From Sphingopyxis sp. L1A2A (GTDB lineage: Bacteria; Pseudomonadota; Alphaproteobacteria; Sphingomonadales; Sphingomonadaceae): a stretch of DNA of 64,000 nt. Position numbers and translations under genes: made by a program. The DNA lies in assembly GCF_005502465.1 (NCBI RefSeq), contig NZ_SCOT01000002.1, positions 1 to 64,000 on the forward strand, written 5' to 3'. Every line of letters begins with the position of its first letter. Position 1 is the stretch's first letter. Under the pieces are notes generated by a model. It was not told the origin of the DNA. It searched no databases and saw only the letters and a list, made by a program, of their open reading frames with translations. Below are positions 17,865-26,876 of the stretch, piece after piece.

Positions 17865-18161
17865 TCAGATCACCCAGTCGCCGGCCGCGGGATCGGCGGG
17901 TTTTAATGTCAGGTCGGGGCGCACGGTCGGGCCGAGCGCGCGAATACGGTCCTTGATGTGCGCGGGGCGCGGGCCGTCGGCGGTTTGCTCGCCCGCGATG
18001 ATATAGGGCGCATTGACGCGGCGCGCGGCTTCCTCGACCGCGAGGATCGCCTCGCCAGCCTCACCGACGTCGGCGGCGTCCTCGATATGCAGCGACCAGT
18101 CGGCGCCGGTCCACCAGGTGACGAAGCCCGTTTTCAGGTCGTTGCCGGTCAGCAGTTTCAT
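17865..18161 (-). CDS. DUF2849 protein
   Basis: This 98-residue protein begins MKLLTGNDLKTGFVTWWTGADWSLHIEDA and ends LTLKPADPAAGDWVI, matching DUF2849. This family is found between cobA/cysG and cysI in many alphaproteobacteria, so a role in assimilatory sulfite reduction is likely, but no mechanism is known. Its ATG overlaps the cobA stop (ATGA), and only one base separates its stop from the cysI start. Confidence 0.88.
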   Translation of the reverse strand: MKLLTGNDLKTGFVTWWTGADWSLHIEDAADVGEAGEAILAVEEAARRVNAPYIIAGEQTADGPRPAHIKDRIRALGPTVRPDLTLKPADPAAGDWVI

Positions 18162-18946
18162 GCAAAATTCCCCAATTTTTCGGCAACCCCGGGGGCGCCG
18201 AGACAGTCGAGCGCGTCGGCGCGCGCTGCGACCTTGCCGACGATGATCAGCGCCGGGCTCTTCACCGCTTCGCGTGCGACGAGATCGCCAAGATCGGTGA
18301 GCAGAGTGCGCAGGACGCGGGCGTCGGCGGTGGTGCCGCGCTCGATCACCGCGACGGGCAGATCGGGCGACACGCCGTCGGCGATCAGCTTGTCGGCGAT
18401 GGCGGTTGCGGTGGCGATGCCCATGTAGATGACGAGGGTGCGGCCGTGGCCCGCCAACCCCGACCAGTCCTGATCGGACAAATCCTTGCACTGGCCAGCG
18501 ACAAAGCTGACCGCGCTGGCGTCTTCGCGGTGGGTGAGGGGGAGGCCGGCCTGCGCGGCGCAGCCGGCGGCGGCGGTGATGCCGGGGACGACCTCGCACG
18601 CGACGCCGGCTTGGCGCGCGGCATCCAGTTCTTCGCCGCCGCGCCCGAAGATCAACGGATCGCCGCCCTTCAGCCGCACGACCTGTTTCCCGGCCAGCGT
18701 CTCGCGGACGAGCAGGTCGTTGATCAATTCCTGTTTCATCGTGTGGCGGCTGCGCTGCTTGGCGACCGAAATGCGCGTCACATGCGGCGGGATCAGCGCG
18801 AGCACGCCAGCGCCGACCAGCCCGTCATGGACAACAAGGTCGGCACTCGCCAGCAAGCGCGCCGCGCGCAGCGTCAGCAGGTCCGGGTCGCCGGGACCGG
18901 CGCCGACCAGCCATAATTTGCCGGCAGGGGGGAGAGTCTTTTCCAT
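18158..18946 (-). CDS. cobA: Uroporphyrinogen-III C-methyltransferase
   Basis: This SAM-dependent enzyme methylates uroporphyrinogen III at C-2 and C-7 to precorrin-2, the branch to siroheme and cobalamin. The 262-residue product shows LWLVGAGPGDPDLLTLRA, VRLKGGDPLIFGRGGEE, EVVPGITAAAGCAAQAGLPLTHR and TLVIYMGI. Only the methyltransferase domain is present, so the dehydrogenase/ferrochelatase step must be encoded elsewhere. It heads the sulfur assimilation operon. Confidence 0.93.
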   Translation of the reverse strand: MEKTLPPAGKLWLVGAGPGDPDLLTLRAARLLASADLVVHDGLVGAGVLALIPPHVTRISVAKQRSRHTMKQELINDLLVRETLAGKQVVRLKGGDPLIFGRGGEELDAARQAGVACEVVPGITAAAGCAAQAGLPLTHREDASAVSFVAGQCKDLSDQDWSGLAGHGRTLVIYMGIATATAIADKLIADGVSPDLPVAVIERGTTADARVLRTLLTDLGDLVAREAVKSPALIIVGKVAARADALDCLGAPGVAEKLGNFA

Positions 18947-19027
18947 GCAGGATAGATGATGGCGCGCCCGCCGAATGGCAAAGCAGGCTTTATTGACGGT
19001 GATGAAGGTAAAATTGCCCCTCTCGAT

Positions 19028-19098
19028 CGTCACCCCGGACTTGATCCGGGTCCATGCTGCCGCTGCGGGAATGGATGCCGGATCAAGTCCGGCATGAC
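19028..19098. repeat. Intergenic hairpin repeat
   Basis: The arms CGTCACCCCGGACTTGATCC (from about 19028) and GGATCAAGTCCGGCATGACG (to 19098) are near-perfect inverted copies. They lie between cobA and astD. The same type recurs at 25964-26057, so it is a dispersed REP-like family. Confidence 0.75.
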
Positions 19099-19108
19099 GA
19101 AGAAGCGG

Positions 19109-20554
19109 CTAGTTATAGTTCTTGAGCACCAGCTGCGACCCTTCGGGATCGCGCAAGCCCACCCCGATCGACGCGCGCATCGCGTCGCTTTCGCTGCTTG
19201 CGACCGGATAGGCGCAATAATCGGCGGCGTAGAAGGCACTGGGGCGATGATTGCCCGACAGGCCGACGCCGCCAAAGGGCGCGGCCGATGAGGCGCCGTT
19301 GGTCGGGCGGTTCCAGTTGATCACCCCGGCGCGGGCATTGGCCCAGAACTGGTCGTAAAGCTGGGGCGTGCCGCCGACCAGCGCCGCCGACAGACCGAAA
19401 GATGTGTTGTTCGCCTCGGCAATCGCGGCCTCGAAACTGTCGACGCGGATCACTTGCAGCAACGGGCCGAACAGCTCGATGTCGGGGCGTTCGGGCATGC
19501 CGGTCACGTCGATGATGCCGGGGGTCAGGAACGGGCGCCCGGCGATCGGCCGCGTCATGTGGCGGATCACCTGGCCGCCGTTCGACATCAGGATCAGAAA
19601 GCTTTCGGTCAGATGGTCGGCGGCCTCATTGTCGATCACCGGCCCCATATAGGGCGCGGGGTCGGCGTGCGCATGATCGACGATCAGCCGGCCCGCGAGC
19701 GTCTTGACCTCTTCAAGCAGCGCGTCGGCCAGACTGTCGCGCACGATCAGCCGCCGCGCATTGCTGCACCGCTGCCCGGCGCTGAGGAACGCCGATTGCA
19801 CCACGATGATCGCCGCGGTGCGGATGTCGGCGGTGTCCCACACGACGATCGGATTGTTGCCGCCCATTTCGAGCGCCAGCAGCTTGCCCGGCTGATCGGC
19901 GAACTGGCGATTGAGCGCCAGGCCGGTGCGCGCCGAGCCGGTGAACAGCAGGCCGTCGATGCCCTGATGCCCCGCCAGCGCCTTGCCCGTGTCGGGGCCG
20001 CCGACGATCAGGCGCAGCACCGCTTCCGGTACCCCGGCGCTGTGGAACAGTTCGACCAGCTTGGCGCCGACCGCGGGGGTCTTTTCCGACGGTTTGAACA
20101 GCACCGAATTGCCCGCAATCAGCGCCGGGACGATATGGCCGTTCGGCAGATGGGCAGGAAAATTATACGGGCCGAGCACCGCGAGCGCGCCATGCGGTTT
20201 GTGGCGCACCGCGTTGCGCAGCCCCATTGCGCCCTCGATCCGCCGGTTGGGGGTGCGTTCGGCGTAAGCGGTGACCGAGATATTGACCTTGGCCACGACC
20301 GATTCGACCTCGGTCCGCGCTTCCCAAAGCGGTTTTCCGGTTTCGCGCGCGATCAGGTCGGCAAAGGTTTCGCTCTCGGCTTTGACCCGATCGGCGAAGC
20401 GGCGCAGCGTTTCGGTGCGAAAGGTGACGGGTTTTGCCGCCCATTCGGGCCAGGCGCGGCGGGCGATGTCCACTTCGTCATCGACATGGCTGACCGCGCC
20501 GCGCCACAGTTCTTCGCCGGTTGCGGGTTCGAAGGAAAGCAGGGGTTCGCTCAT
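19109..20554 (-). CDS. astD: Succinylglutamate-semialdehyde dehydrogenase
   Basis: The 481-residue aldehyde dehydrogenase matches AstD, the fourth enzyme of the arginine succinyltransferase pathway (N-succinylglutamate semialdehyde to N-succinylglutamate with NAD). Motifs are LGPYNFPAHLPNGHIVPALIAGN, KPSEKTP, LFTGSARTG, LALEMGGNNP (catalytic Glu), AGQRCSNARRL (catalytic Cys) and PFGGVGLSGNHRPSAFYAADYCAYP. The last stretch is characteristic of AstD. No other ast gene is in the window, so it may belong to a scattered pathway. Confidence 0.9.
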   Translation of the reverse strand: MSEPLLSFEPATGEELWRGAVSHVDDEVDIARRAWPEWAAKPVTFRTETLRRFADRVKAESETFADLIARETGKPLWEARTEVESVVAKVNISVTAYAERTPNRRIEGAMGLRNAVRHKPHGALAVLGPYNFPAHLPNGHIVPALIAGNSVLFKPSEKTPAVGAKLVELFHSAGVPEAVLRLIVGGPDTGKALAGHQGIDGLLFTGSARTGLALNRQFADQPGKLLALEMGGNNPIVVWDTADIRTAAIIVVQSAFLSAGQRCSNARRLIVRDSLADALLEEVKTLAGRLIVDHAHADPAPYMGPVIDNEAADHLTESFLILMSNGGQVIRHMTRPIAGRPFLTPGIIDVTGMPERPDIELFGPLLQVIRVDSFEAAIAEANNTSFGLSAALVGGTPQLYDQFWANARAGVINWNRPTNGASSAAPFGGVGLSGNHRPSAFYAADYCAYPVASSESDAMRASIGVGLRDPEGSQLVLKNYN

Positions 20555-20711
20555 GGTCGATCGGGTCTTATCGGCGAAAGGCGGTGGCGGCAACCTGCGC
20601 TGCGGTTTGGCGTGATGGATTGCTTGCACCGCGCTTCATGGTTGGCGATAGACACGGACGACTCCCGCGCACCGGGACATGCCAAGACAATAGCCAAGGG
20701 GACGTGCCATT

Positions 20712-21602
20712 CTGGCCAAGCAGGACAGCCGCCGCGAGTGGTCGGACCAATATTGGTGGTCGGGCGACGGCGTGCGGCTGCACGCGCGCATCTATGCGGG
20801 GCCAGAAGGGACCGAGAAAGCGCCGCCGATATTGTGCATGCCGGGCCTCGCCCGCAACGCCCGCGATTTCGAGCTGCTCGCGCCGCATGTCGCGCGGCAC
20901 CGCAAAACGATCGTCATCGAATTCCGCGGTCGCGGCGAGAGCGCCTATGCCAAGGACCCGATGACCTATGTCCCGCTGACCTATGTCCAGGATGTCGTCG
21001 CGCTGCTCGACGACATGGCGATCGATCGCTTTGCGACGATCGGCACGTCGCTGGGCGGGCTGGTGTCGATGCTGATGGCGGCGACGCTGCCCGGACGGCT
21101 GGTCGGCGCGGTGCTGAACGACGTCGGACCCGAACTGCAAACCGCCGGGCTGGCGCGGATCCGCGATTATATCGGCGCGGGGGGCAGCCAGCCGACGTGG
21201 ATGCACGCGGCGCGCGCCCATGCCGAACTCAACGGCGCGATCTATCCGCATTTTAGTATTCACGACTGGCTGCGGCTGACCAAGCGCACCCACCGCTTGA
21301 CCCCCGAAGGCCGCATCGTCACCGATTATGACAAGCAGATCGCAGCGCCGCTGCGCGTAACCGGCGGTGAAGCCGCGTTCGATATGTGGCCGGTGTATCG
21401 CGCGCTTGGCGATGGCCCGTTGCTGATCCTGCGCGGCGAACTGTCGGACATATTGGCGCGGACGGCGGGCGAGAAGATGGTCGCCGCGCTGCCGCACGCC
21501 CGGCTGGTCGAGGTGCCGGGGGTCGGCCACGCGCCGACGCTGGACGAACCCGAAGCCCGCGCCGCGATCGACGCCTGGGTGGCGGAACTGCCCGCCGCGT
21601 GA
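20712..21602 (+). CDS. Alpha/beta hydrolase
   Basis: The product has an alpha/beta hydrolase fold: ILCMPGLARNARDFELLAPHVA, nucleophile Ser in IGTSLGGLVSMLMA, and GVGHAPTLDEPEA with the likely catalytic His. The substrate is not predictable. The start is unusual. The frame is open from 20694 (stop at 20691), the family-like segment QYWWSGDG is encoded before the first GTG at 20772, and AAGGGGA lies just before ATT (20709) and CTG (20712). Initiation at a non-standard codon is therefore proposed; a GTG start would remove the first strand. The stop overlaps the GTG of the next gene. Confidence 0.75.
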   Translation: MAKQDSRREWSDQYWWSGDGVRLHARIYAGPEGTEKAPPILCMPGLARNARDFELLAPHVARHRKTIVIEFRGRGESAYAKDPMTYVPLTYVQDVVALLDDMAIDRFATIGTSLGGLVSMLMAATLPGRLVGAVLNDVGPELQTAGLARIRDYIGAGGSQPTWMHAARAHAELNGAIYPHFSIHDWLRLTKRTHRLTPEGRIVTDYDKQIAAPLRVTGGEAAFDMWPVYRALGDGPLLILRGELSDILARTAGEKMVAALPHARLVEVPGVGHAPTLDEPEARAAIDAWVAELPAA

Positions 21603-22741
21603 CCGACGCCAAGGCTCCTGTGCGCCTGCTGCATCTCCATTCCAGCTTTTCGCTGGGCGGGAAGGAGGCGCGCGCCGTCCGTTTGATGAATTTGATGGGG
21701 CCGCGCGCGCGCCACACGATATTGTCGGCGGTGCCCGAGGCGATGGGCGCGCGCGCCGCGATCGACCCGGCGATCGACGTCGAATTTCCGGTCGATGCCC
21801 CGCCACTGCATGGCAAGCCGGGGCTGGCGCGCTATCGCGATCTGGCGCGCTATATGCAGCGATTTGATCTGGTGCTCAGCTATAATTGGGGGGCAATGGA
21901 CGGGGTGATGGCGCACCGCGTTCTGGCGCCGTTTCGCGACCCGCCGCCGCTGATCCACCATGAGGATGGGTTCAACGAGGATGAGAGCGTTCGGCGCAAC
22001 TGGAAGCGAAGCGCCTTTCGCCGCCTTGCGCTGCCGACCGCCGAGGCGTTGGTGGTGCCGTCGGCGCTGCTCGAACGGATCGCGGCGGACGAATGGGGCG
22101 CGCGGCGGCGGACCGTTCTGATCCGCAACGGGATTGACGTCGAGGCCTATGGCGCCGAACCGTCTGCGGCGATTCCGGGGCTGGACCGCCGCGCGGGCGA
22201 GGTCGTAATCGGGACCGTCGCCGGGCTGCGCAAGGTCAAGGATCTGCCACGGCTGGTGCGCGCGGTCGCGACTTTGCCGACCAACGTCCGGCTGGTGATC
22301 GTCGGCGAAGGGCCGGAGCGCGCCGCGATTGCGGCCGAAGCGGCGGGGTGCGGCATCGCCGACCGGCTGGTGATGCCGGGGTTCATGGCCCACCCGGCAC
22401 GCTGGATCGGCCATTTCGATTTGCTGGCGTTGTCGTCGGCGAGCGAACAGGCGCCGATCGCGGTGATCGAGGCGATGGCGGCGGGTCTGCCGGTGGTCAG
22501 TCCCGATGTCGGCGATGTTGCGGCGATGGTGGCGCCTGATAACCGGTCCTTTATCGCGCCGGACGACGCGGCCTTTCGCGTGGCATTGGCAGAACTGGCA
22601 GCCGACGCCGACCTGCGCGCGCGGATCGGCACCGCGAACCGGCGCGTCGCCGCTGAGCGGTTTGACGAATCGACCATGGTCGCGGCGTATGAAAATCTCT
22701 ATGGTCGGGCGCTTAAAGGCCGCCGTTTGTTTGCGGGCTGA
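21599..22741 (+). CDS. Glycosyltransferase family 4-like
   Basis: The 380-residue product is a GT-B glycosyltransferase: LLHLHSSFSLGGKEARAVRL at the N-terminus (glycine-rich loop), VIGTVAGLRKVKDLPRLVRA and LVIVGEGPERAAI in the C-terminal nucleotide-sugar domain, and SEQAPIAVIEAMAAGLPVVSPDVGDV with the catalytic E-x7-E region. It probably adds sugars to a surface polysaccharide or lipid. It starts with GTG overlapping the hydrolase stop, so the two are coupled. Confidence 0.88.
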   Translation: MTDAKAPVRLLHLHSSFSLGGKEARAVRLMNLMGPRARHTILSAVPEAMGARAAIDPAIDVEFPVDAPPLHGKPGLARYRDLARYMQRFDLVLSYNWGAMDGVMAHRVLAPFRDPPPLIHHEDGFNEDESVRRNWKRSAFRRLALPTAEALVVPSALLERIAADEWGARRRTVLIRNGIDVEAYGAEPSAAIPGLDRRAGEVVIGTVAGLRKVKDLPRLVRAVATLPTNVRLVIVGEGPERAAIAAEAAGCGIADRLVMPGFMAHPARWIGHFDLLALSSASEQAPIAVIEAMAAGLPVVSPDVGDVAAMVAPDNRSFIAPDDAAFRVALAELAADADLRARIGTANRRVAAERFDESTMVAAYENLYGRALKGRRLFAG

Positions 22742-22843
22742 CCAGCCGCGGAACCATTGACTTTCGCTGCGCGCTTCCGCTTACGGAAGTGATACGGGGA
22801 CTGGCCGGAACGGGAACGGCCGGTGGAGAGAAAGAGATCTAGA

Positions 22844-24247
22844 ATGTTCAAAGGATTGAAGCCCATCCTTTACGGCGGACGTGAAGTCTGGCCGTTGGTC
22901 GAGGGCGGCAAAGGCGTGTCGGCGACCAACCATATGTCGAGCGGCGCGTGGGCCGCGGCGGGCGGGATCGGCACCGTGTCGGCGGTCAACGCCGACAGCT
23001 ATGACGCCGAGGGCAAGATCGTCCCGCAGGTTTACAACGCGCTGACCCGGCGCGAACGCCATGAAGAGCTGATCCAATACGGCATCGAAGGCGCGGTGGC
23101 GCAGGTCGAACGCGCTTATGAAGTGTCGGGCGGCAAGGGCGCGATCAACATCAACGTGCTGTGGGAAATGGGCGGCGCGCAGCAGATCCTCGAGGGCGTC
23201 CTTGCAAGGACCAAGGGCATGGTCGCCGGGGTCACCTGCGGCGCCGGAATGCCCTACAAGCTCAGCGAAATCGCCGAGCGCCACAATGTGATGTACCTGC
23301 CGATCATCAGCTCGGCCCGCGCCTTTCGCGCGCTGTGGAAGCGCGCCTATCACAAGGTGCCGCATCTGCTGGGCGCGGTGGTCTATGAGGATCCGTGGCT
23401 CGCGGGCGGTCACAACGGCCTGTCGAACGCCGAAGACCCGCTGGTCCCGCAGGACCCCTATCCGCGCGTCGCCGCAGTGCGCGAAACGATGCGCGCCGAA
23501 GGAATCGCCGACTCGGTGCCGATCGTGATGGCGGGCGGCGTGTGGTATCTGCGCGACTGGGAAAACTGGATCGACAATCCCGAGCTGGGCCAGATCGTGT
23601 TCCAGTACGGCACCCGCCCGCTGCTGACCGAAGAAAGCCCGATCCCGCAGGCGTGGAAGGATCGCCTCCGCACCCTCGACGACGGCGACGTGCTGCTGCA
23701 CCGCTTTTCGCCGACCGGCTTCTACTCGAGCGCGGTGCGCACACCGTTCTTGCGCGATCTCGAAGCGCGTTCGGAGCGCCAGATTCCTTACTCGAAGCAG
23801 GAAGCGGGCGATCATATCGTCCAGCTCGACGTCGGGGTGAAGGGCAAGAATTTCTGGGTCACCCCGCATGACCGGGCGAGGGCGCGCGACTGGGCGGCCG
23901 AGGGCTATACCGAGGCGCTGAAGACCCCCGACAATACGGTGGTGTTTGTGACCCCCGACGACAAGGCGGTGATCCGCAAGGACCAGACCGACTGCATGGG
24001 CTGCCTGTCGCATTGCGGCTTTTCGTCGTGGAAAGACCATGACGATTACACCACCGGCTACCTCGCCGACCCGCGCAGCTTTTGCATCCAAAAGACGCTG
24101 CAGGACATCGCGCACGGCGGCGATCCCGAGCAAAATCTGATGTTTGCGGGCCATGCCGCGTTCAATTTCAAAACCGATCCCTTCTATTCGAACAACTTCA
24201 CCCCGACGGTGAAGCAGCTGGTCGACCGGATTTTGACGGGGGATTGA
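22844..24247 (+). CDS. NAD(P)H-dependent flavin oxidoreductase, nitronate monooxygenase family
   Basis: The 467-residue product (MFKGLKPILYGGREVWPLVEGGKGVSATNH) contains SSGAWAAAGGIGTVSAVNADS, GVTCGAGMPYKLSEIA, PIVMAGGVWYLRDWENWI and IVFQYGTRPLLTEESPIP. These are FMN-binding and TIM-barrel segments of 2-nitropropane dioxygenase/nitronate monooxygenase-like proteins. It is longer than the classical enzyme, and its C-terminus has a cysteine group (DCMGCLSHCGF...FCIQ) that could bind metal. A GGAGAG site precedes the ATG. The true substrate is unknown. Confidence 0.82.
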   Translation: MFKGLKPILYGGREVWPLVEGGKGVSATNHMSSGAWAAAGGIGTVSAVNADSYDAEGKIVPQVYNALTRRERHEELIQYGIEGAVAQVERAYEVSGGKGAININVLWEMGGAQQILEGVLARTKGMVAGVTCGAGMPYKLSEIAERHNVMYLPIISSARAFRALWKRAYHKVPHLLGAVVYEDPWLAGGHNGLSNAEDPLVPQDPYPRVAAVRETMRAEGIADSVPIVMAGGVWYLRDWENWIDNPELGQIVFQYGTRPLLTEESPIPQAWKDRLRTLDDGDVLLHRFSPTGFYSSAVRTPFLRDLEARSERQIPYSKQEAGDHIVQLDVGVKGKNFWVTPHDRARARDWAAEGYTEALKTPDNTVVFVTPDDKAVIRKDQTDCMGCLSHCGFSSWKDHDDYTTGYLADPRSFCIQKTLQDIAHGGDPEQNLMFAGHAAFNFKTDPFYSNNFTPTVKQLVDRILTGD

Positions 24248-24254
24248 GCCGATA

Positions 24255-24330
24255 TGTCGTCCCAGCGAAAGCTGGGACCGCTATCGTGGCGACAGGACGA
24301 TGGAGACCCCGGCTTTCGCTGGGGTGACGG
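24255..24330. repeat. Intergenic hairpin repeat
   Basis: Inverted copies of GTCCCAGCGAAAGCTGGGA (from about 24257) and CCCCGGCTTTCGCTGGGGTG (to about 24326) form a long hairpin. It lies between the convergent oxidoreductase and 2-hydroxyacid dehydrogenase genes, another REP-like element of the core region. Confidence 0.7.
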
Positions 24331-24335
24331 GCTGT

Positions 24336-25334
24336 TTAAACCCACCCCTCCAGCACCTGATCGGCGGGGCGATGCCCGTCGCACCAGGCGCGAATGTTGG
24401 CGATGACTTTTTCACCCGATGCCTCGCGGCCCTCGATCGTCGCCGAGCCGAGGTGCGGGAGCAGCACGACATTGTCGAGCGCCAGCAGCGCCGGATCGAC
24501 CGCGGGTTCGTGGGTGTAAACGTCGAGCCCGGCGCCGGCGATGCGCCCCGTCTGGAGCGCCGCGATCAGCGCCGCCTCGTCGACGATCTCGCCGCGCGCG
24601 GTGTTGATCAGGTACGCGGTGGGCTTCATTGACCCGATGCGCGCCGCATTGACCATTTCGTGCGTTTCGGCGGTGTGCGGGCAGTGCAGCGTCACGATGT
24701 CGCTGATCCGCAGCAGGGTGTCGACACTGGCGTGATAGCTCGCGCCCAATTCCTCCTCGATCGCCTCGGGCAGGCGGCGGCGGTTGTGGTAATGGATCGA
24801 CAGGCCGAATGCACGGGCGCGGCGGGCAACCGCCAGCCCGATGCGCCCCATGCCGATGATGCCGAGCAATTTGCCGCCGACGCGGTGGCCGAGCATCGCG
24901 CTGGGCGCCCAGCCGGCCCATTGGCCCGACCGCATCAGTTTCTCGCCCTCGGCCAGTCGCCGCGGCACCGACAGGATCAGCGCCATCGTCATGTCGGCGG
25001 TATCCTCGGTGAAGACGCCGGGGGTGTTCGACACCATGATGCCGCGCGCGCGCGCTGCCGACAGATCGATATGATCGACCCCGGCGCCGAAATTGGCGAT
25101 CAGTTTCAGCCGCTCGCCCGCCGCGGCGATGACGTCGGCGTCGATTTCGTCGGTCACCGTCGGCACGAACACGTCGCAGTCTGTGACCGCGGCCTTCAGC
25201 TCGTCCCTGGTAAAGGCGTGGTCGTTGGCCGACAGCGCGACGTCGAACAATTCGGCCATGCGCGCTTCGACATGCGGCATCAACTGGCGGGTGACGATGA
25301 CGCGCGGGCGTTTCGGGCGGGTGGAATCGGGCAT
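24336..25334 (-). CDS. D-2-hydroxyacid dehydrogenase (glyoxylate/hydroxypyruvate reductase type)
   Basis: The 332-residue product has the D-isomer dehydrogenase pattern: LIANFGAGVDHIDLSAARARGI, GKLLGIIGMGRIGLAVARRARAFG (NAD(P) Rossmann), INTARGEIVDE (catalytic Arg), AGLDVYTHEP (Glu) and LLPHLGSATIEGR (catalytic His). It probably reduces glyoxylate or hydroxypyruvate. The ATG at 25334 matches the family start; the longer frame upstream is not family-like. Confidence 0.9.
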   Translation of the reverse strand: MPDSTRPKRPRVIVTRQLMPHVEARMAELFDVALSANDHAFTRDELKAAVTDCDVFVPTVTDEIDADVIAAAGERLKLIANFGAGVDHIDLSAARARGIMVSNTPGVFTEDTADMTMALILSVPRRLAEGEKLMRSGQWAGWAPSAMLGHRVGGKLLGIIGMGRIGLAVARRARAFGLSIHYHNRRRLPEAIEEELGASYHASVDTLLRISDIVTLHCPHTAETHEMVNAARIGSMKPTAYLINTARGEIVDEAALIAALQTGRIAGAGLDVYTHEPAVDPALLALDNVVLLPHLGSATIEGREASGEKVIANIRAWCDGHRPADQVLEGWV

Positions 25335-25470
25335 GGCCGCCGATAGAGCGCGCCGATGGGCGGTGGTCAAGAGCAGGAACCCGAAACAGGCGCGAAAAGA
25401 CTGGGGATGAACGCAGCCTTTTGCGCGGCGAGCGGTTGAATATCGGACCCGAGTTTGACAAGGCAATGTG

Positions 25471-25929
25471 ATGACCAGCCGCTTGATAATAGCAACCGCC
25501 GCGCTGATGGCCATCGTGGGACCGGCCGCCGCGCAATCCGACCCGAAACTACCCTATTGGGCATCGATCAGCGTCGACGAGGCGCGGATGCGCAAGGGGC
25601 CGTCGCCCGACGTGCCGGTGATCTGGGAATATCGGCGCAAGGATTTGCCGGTCAAGGTTGTCGCGCGCCACGAAACCTGGCGCAAGATAGAGGATCCCGA
25701 CGGGACGCAGGGGTGGATGGCGGCGCGTCTGCTCAGCCGCACGCGCACCGCGATCGTCACCGGTGACATCCGCCCGCTGCGCGAAGAAGCGAACGCGGCG
25801 GCGGCGGTAGCCTATCGCGCCGAGCCCGGCGTCGTCGGGCGGATCACCGAATGTGGCGATGGCTGGTGCCGGTTCGACGTCAAGGGGCGCAAGGGCTGGA
25901 TCCAGACCGATCATATCTGGGGCGATTAA
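25471..25929 (+). CDS. Exported SH3-domain protein
   Basis: The product has a signal peptide (MTSRLIIATAALMAIVGPAAAQ) followed by two bacterial SH3-like repeats: WASISVDEARMRKGPSPDVPVIWEYRRKDLPVKVV and the second ending GDGWCRFDVKGRKGWIQTDHIWG. Such domains bind peptidoglycan or peptides in the envelope. The ATG at 25471 is preferred; a GTG one codon earlier is possible. It is divergent from the dehydrogenase. Confidence 0.85.
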   Translation: MTSRLIIATAALMAIVGPAAAQSDPKLPYWASISVDEARMRKGPSPDVPVIWEYRRKDLPVKVVARHETWRKIEDPDGTQGWMAARLLSRTRTAIVTGDIRPLREEANAAAAVAYRAEPGVVGRITECGDGWCRFDVKGRKGWIQTDHIWGD

Positions 25930-25963
25930 GGGAGGGTTTCGACCGGTGCCGATTATAGAATTC

Positions 25964-26057
25964 TCGTCACCCCGGACTTGATCCGGGGTCCCGCTTTGCG
26001 TGGAACGCCCGGAGTCGCCTCAAGAAGCGGGATCCCGGGTCAAGCCCGGGATGACGA
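25964..26057. repeat. Intergenic hairpin repeat
   Basis: The left arm TCGTCACCCCGGACTTGATC starts at 25964, and the right arm GGTCAAGCCCGGGATGACGA ends at 26057. It is the same repeat family as at 19028-19098 and lies between the SH3 and RcnB-like genes. Confidence 0.75.
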
Positions 26058-26095
26058 AAATCGAAGGGCAGCTTTCCACGCCAAAGCGCACAACG

Positions 26096-26126
26096 AAAAG
26101 GGCCGGACGGTTTCCCGCCCGGCCCT
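26096..26126 (-). terminator. Rho-independent terminator of the RcnB-like gene
   Basis: On the minus strand, AGGGCCGGGCGG and CCGTCCGGCCCT form a 12-bp stem with one G-T pair and a GAAA loop, followed by TTTT. It lies 15 bases past the stop of the RcnB-like gene. Confidence 0.8.
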
Positions 26127-26141
26127 CTGATACTCTATCGG

Positions 26142-26609
26142 TTAGCGCCGCCAGTTGAAATGGTTGCGGTAAACCCGGACAACGCGGCCGTTGCGCTCGT
26201 TGACCAGCAGCAGGTCGTTATAGTGACGCACATAGGTCAGGTTGCGACCGGCGCGCGGCAAGCCCCAGCGGCTGTCATAGCTCGGACGATACGCCGGGGC
26301 GTAATAGTTCGAGCGGAGCGTCGCGCCGACGCGGAACTGCTGGTAACGGAACGGCGCGCGATAGTTCGAATAGCGACGGTCCTGGCGCCAGTCGCGACGG
26401 CTGTCGCGCAGGTCGCCGCGCGCATCGCGCAGCTCGCGGCGCTCTTCGCGGACATCGCCGCGGTCACCATAGCGCTGAGCATCGCGCAGCTCGCGCTTTT
26501 CTTCGCGAACGTCGCGGCGGTCTTCGCGGATCTCGCGGGTCTGGGCCTGCGCAGCGGCGGGGACCATCATCGCGGCGATCAGGCCGGCGGTGAGAAATTT
26601 GGTCTTCAT
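26142..26609 (-). CDS. RcnB-like periplasmic protein
   Basis: The 155-residue product has a signal peptide (MKTKFLTAGLIAAMMVPAAAQAQ), then a highly charged region with repeated units such as REDRRDVREEKRELRDA and DVREERRELRDARGDLRD. A C-terminal part (NLTYVRHYNDLLLVNERNGRVVRVYRNHFNW) matches the RcnB domain, known from the Ni/Co homeostasis factor of E. coli. Metal binding is plausible, but this domain is also common in sphingomonad proteins of unknown role. Confidence 0.8.
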   Translation of the reverse strand: MKTKFLTAGLIAAMMVPAAAQAQTREIREDRRDVREEKRELRDAQRYGDRGDVREERRELRDARGDLRDSRRDWRQDRRYSNYRAPFRYQQFRVGATLRSNYYAPAYRPSYDSRWGLPRAGRNLTYVRHYNDLLLVNERNGRVVRVYRNHFNWRR

Positions 26610-26795
26610 GTGCCATTCCTTTCAATCGGTCAGGGGGAGGGGATCTGCCCGATGACAAAACTGGGATAGGCGAGTCGTTTTGAACGGTGGCGGAATGGCC
26701 CGTTTATTTTCAGGACATTAGTGTCGCAAATTGTCGCGGCGTTGCGATGGGCAGATGCTGCCGTGCGACGAGGCCGGGGAACCTTGCATAGCAAC

Positions 26796-26872
26796 CGTCG
26801 CCCCCGCGAAGGCGGGGGCCGCTGGCGACGTGGCGCAAGGTCGATAACGACCCCCGCCTTCGCGGGGCGACG
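26796..26872. repeat. Intergenic hairpin repeat
   Basis: Inverted copies of CGTCGCCCCCGCGAAGGCGG (from 26796) and CCGCCTTCGCGGGGCGACG (to 26872). It lies in the 267-base gap between the RcnB-like and thiolase genes, immediately after the thiolase stop. No other feature is seen in that gap. Confidence 0.75.
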
Positions 26873-26876
26873 ATCC

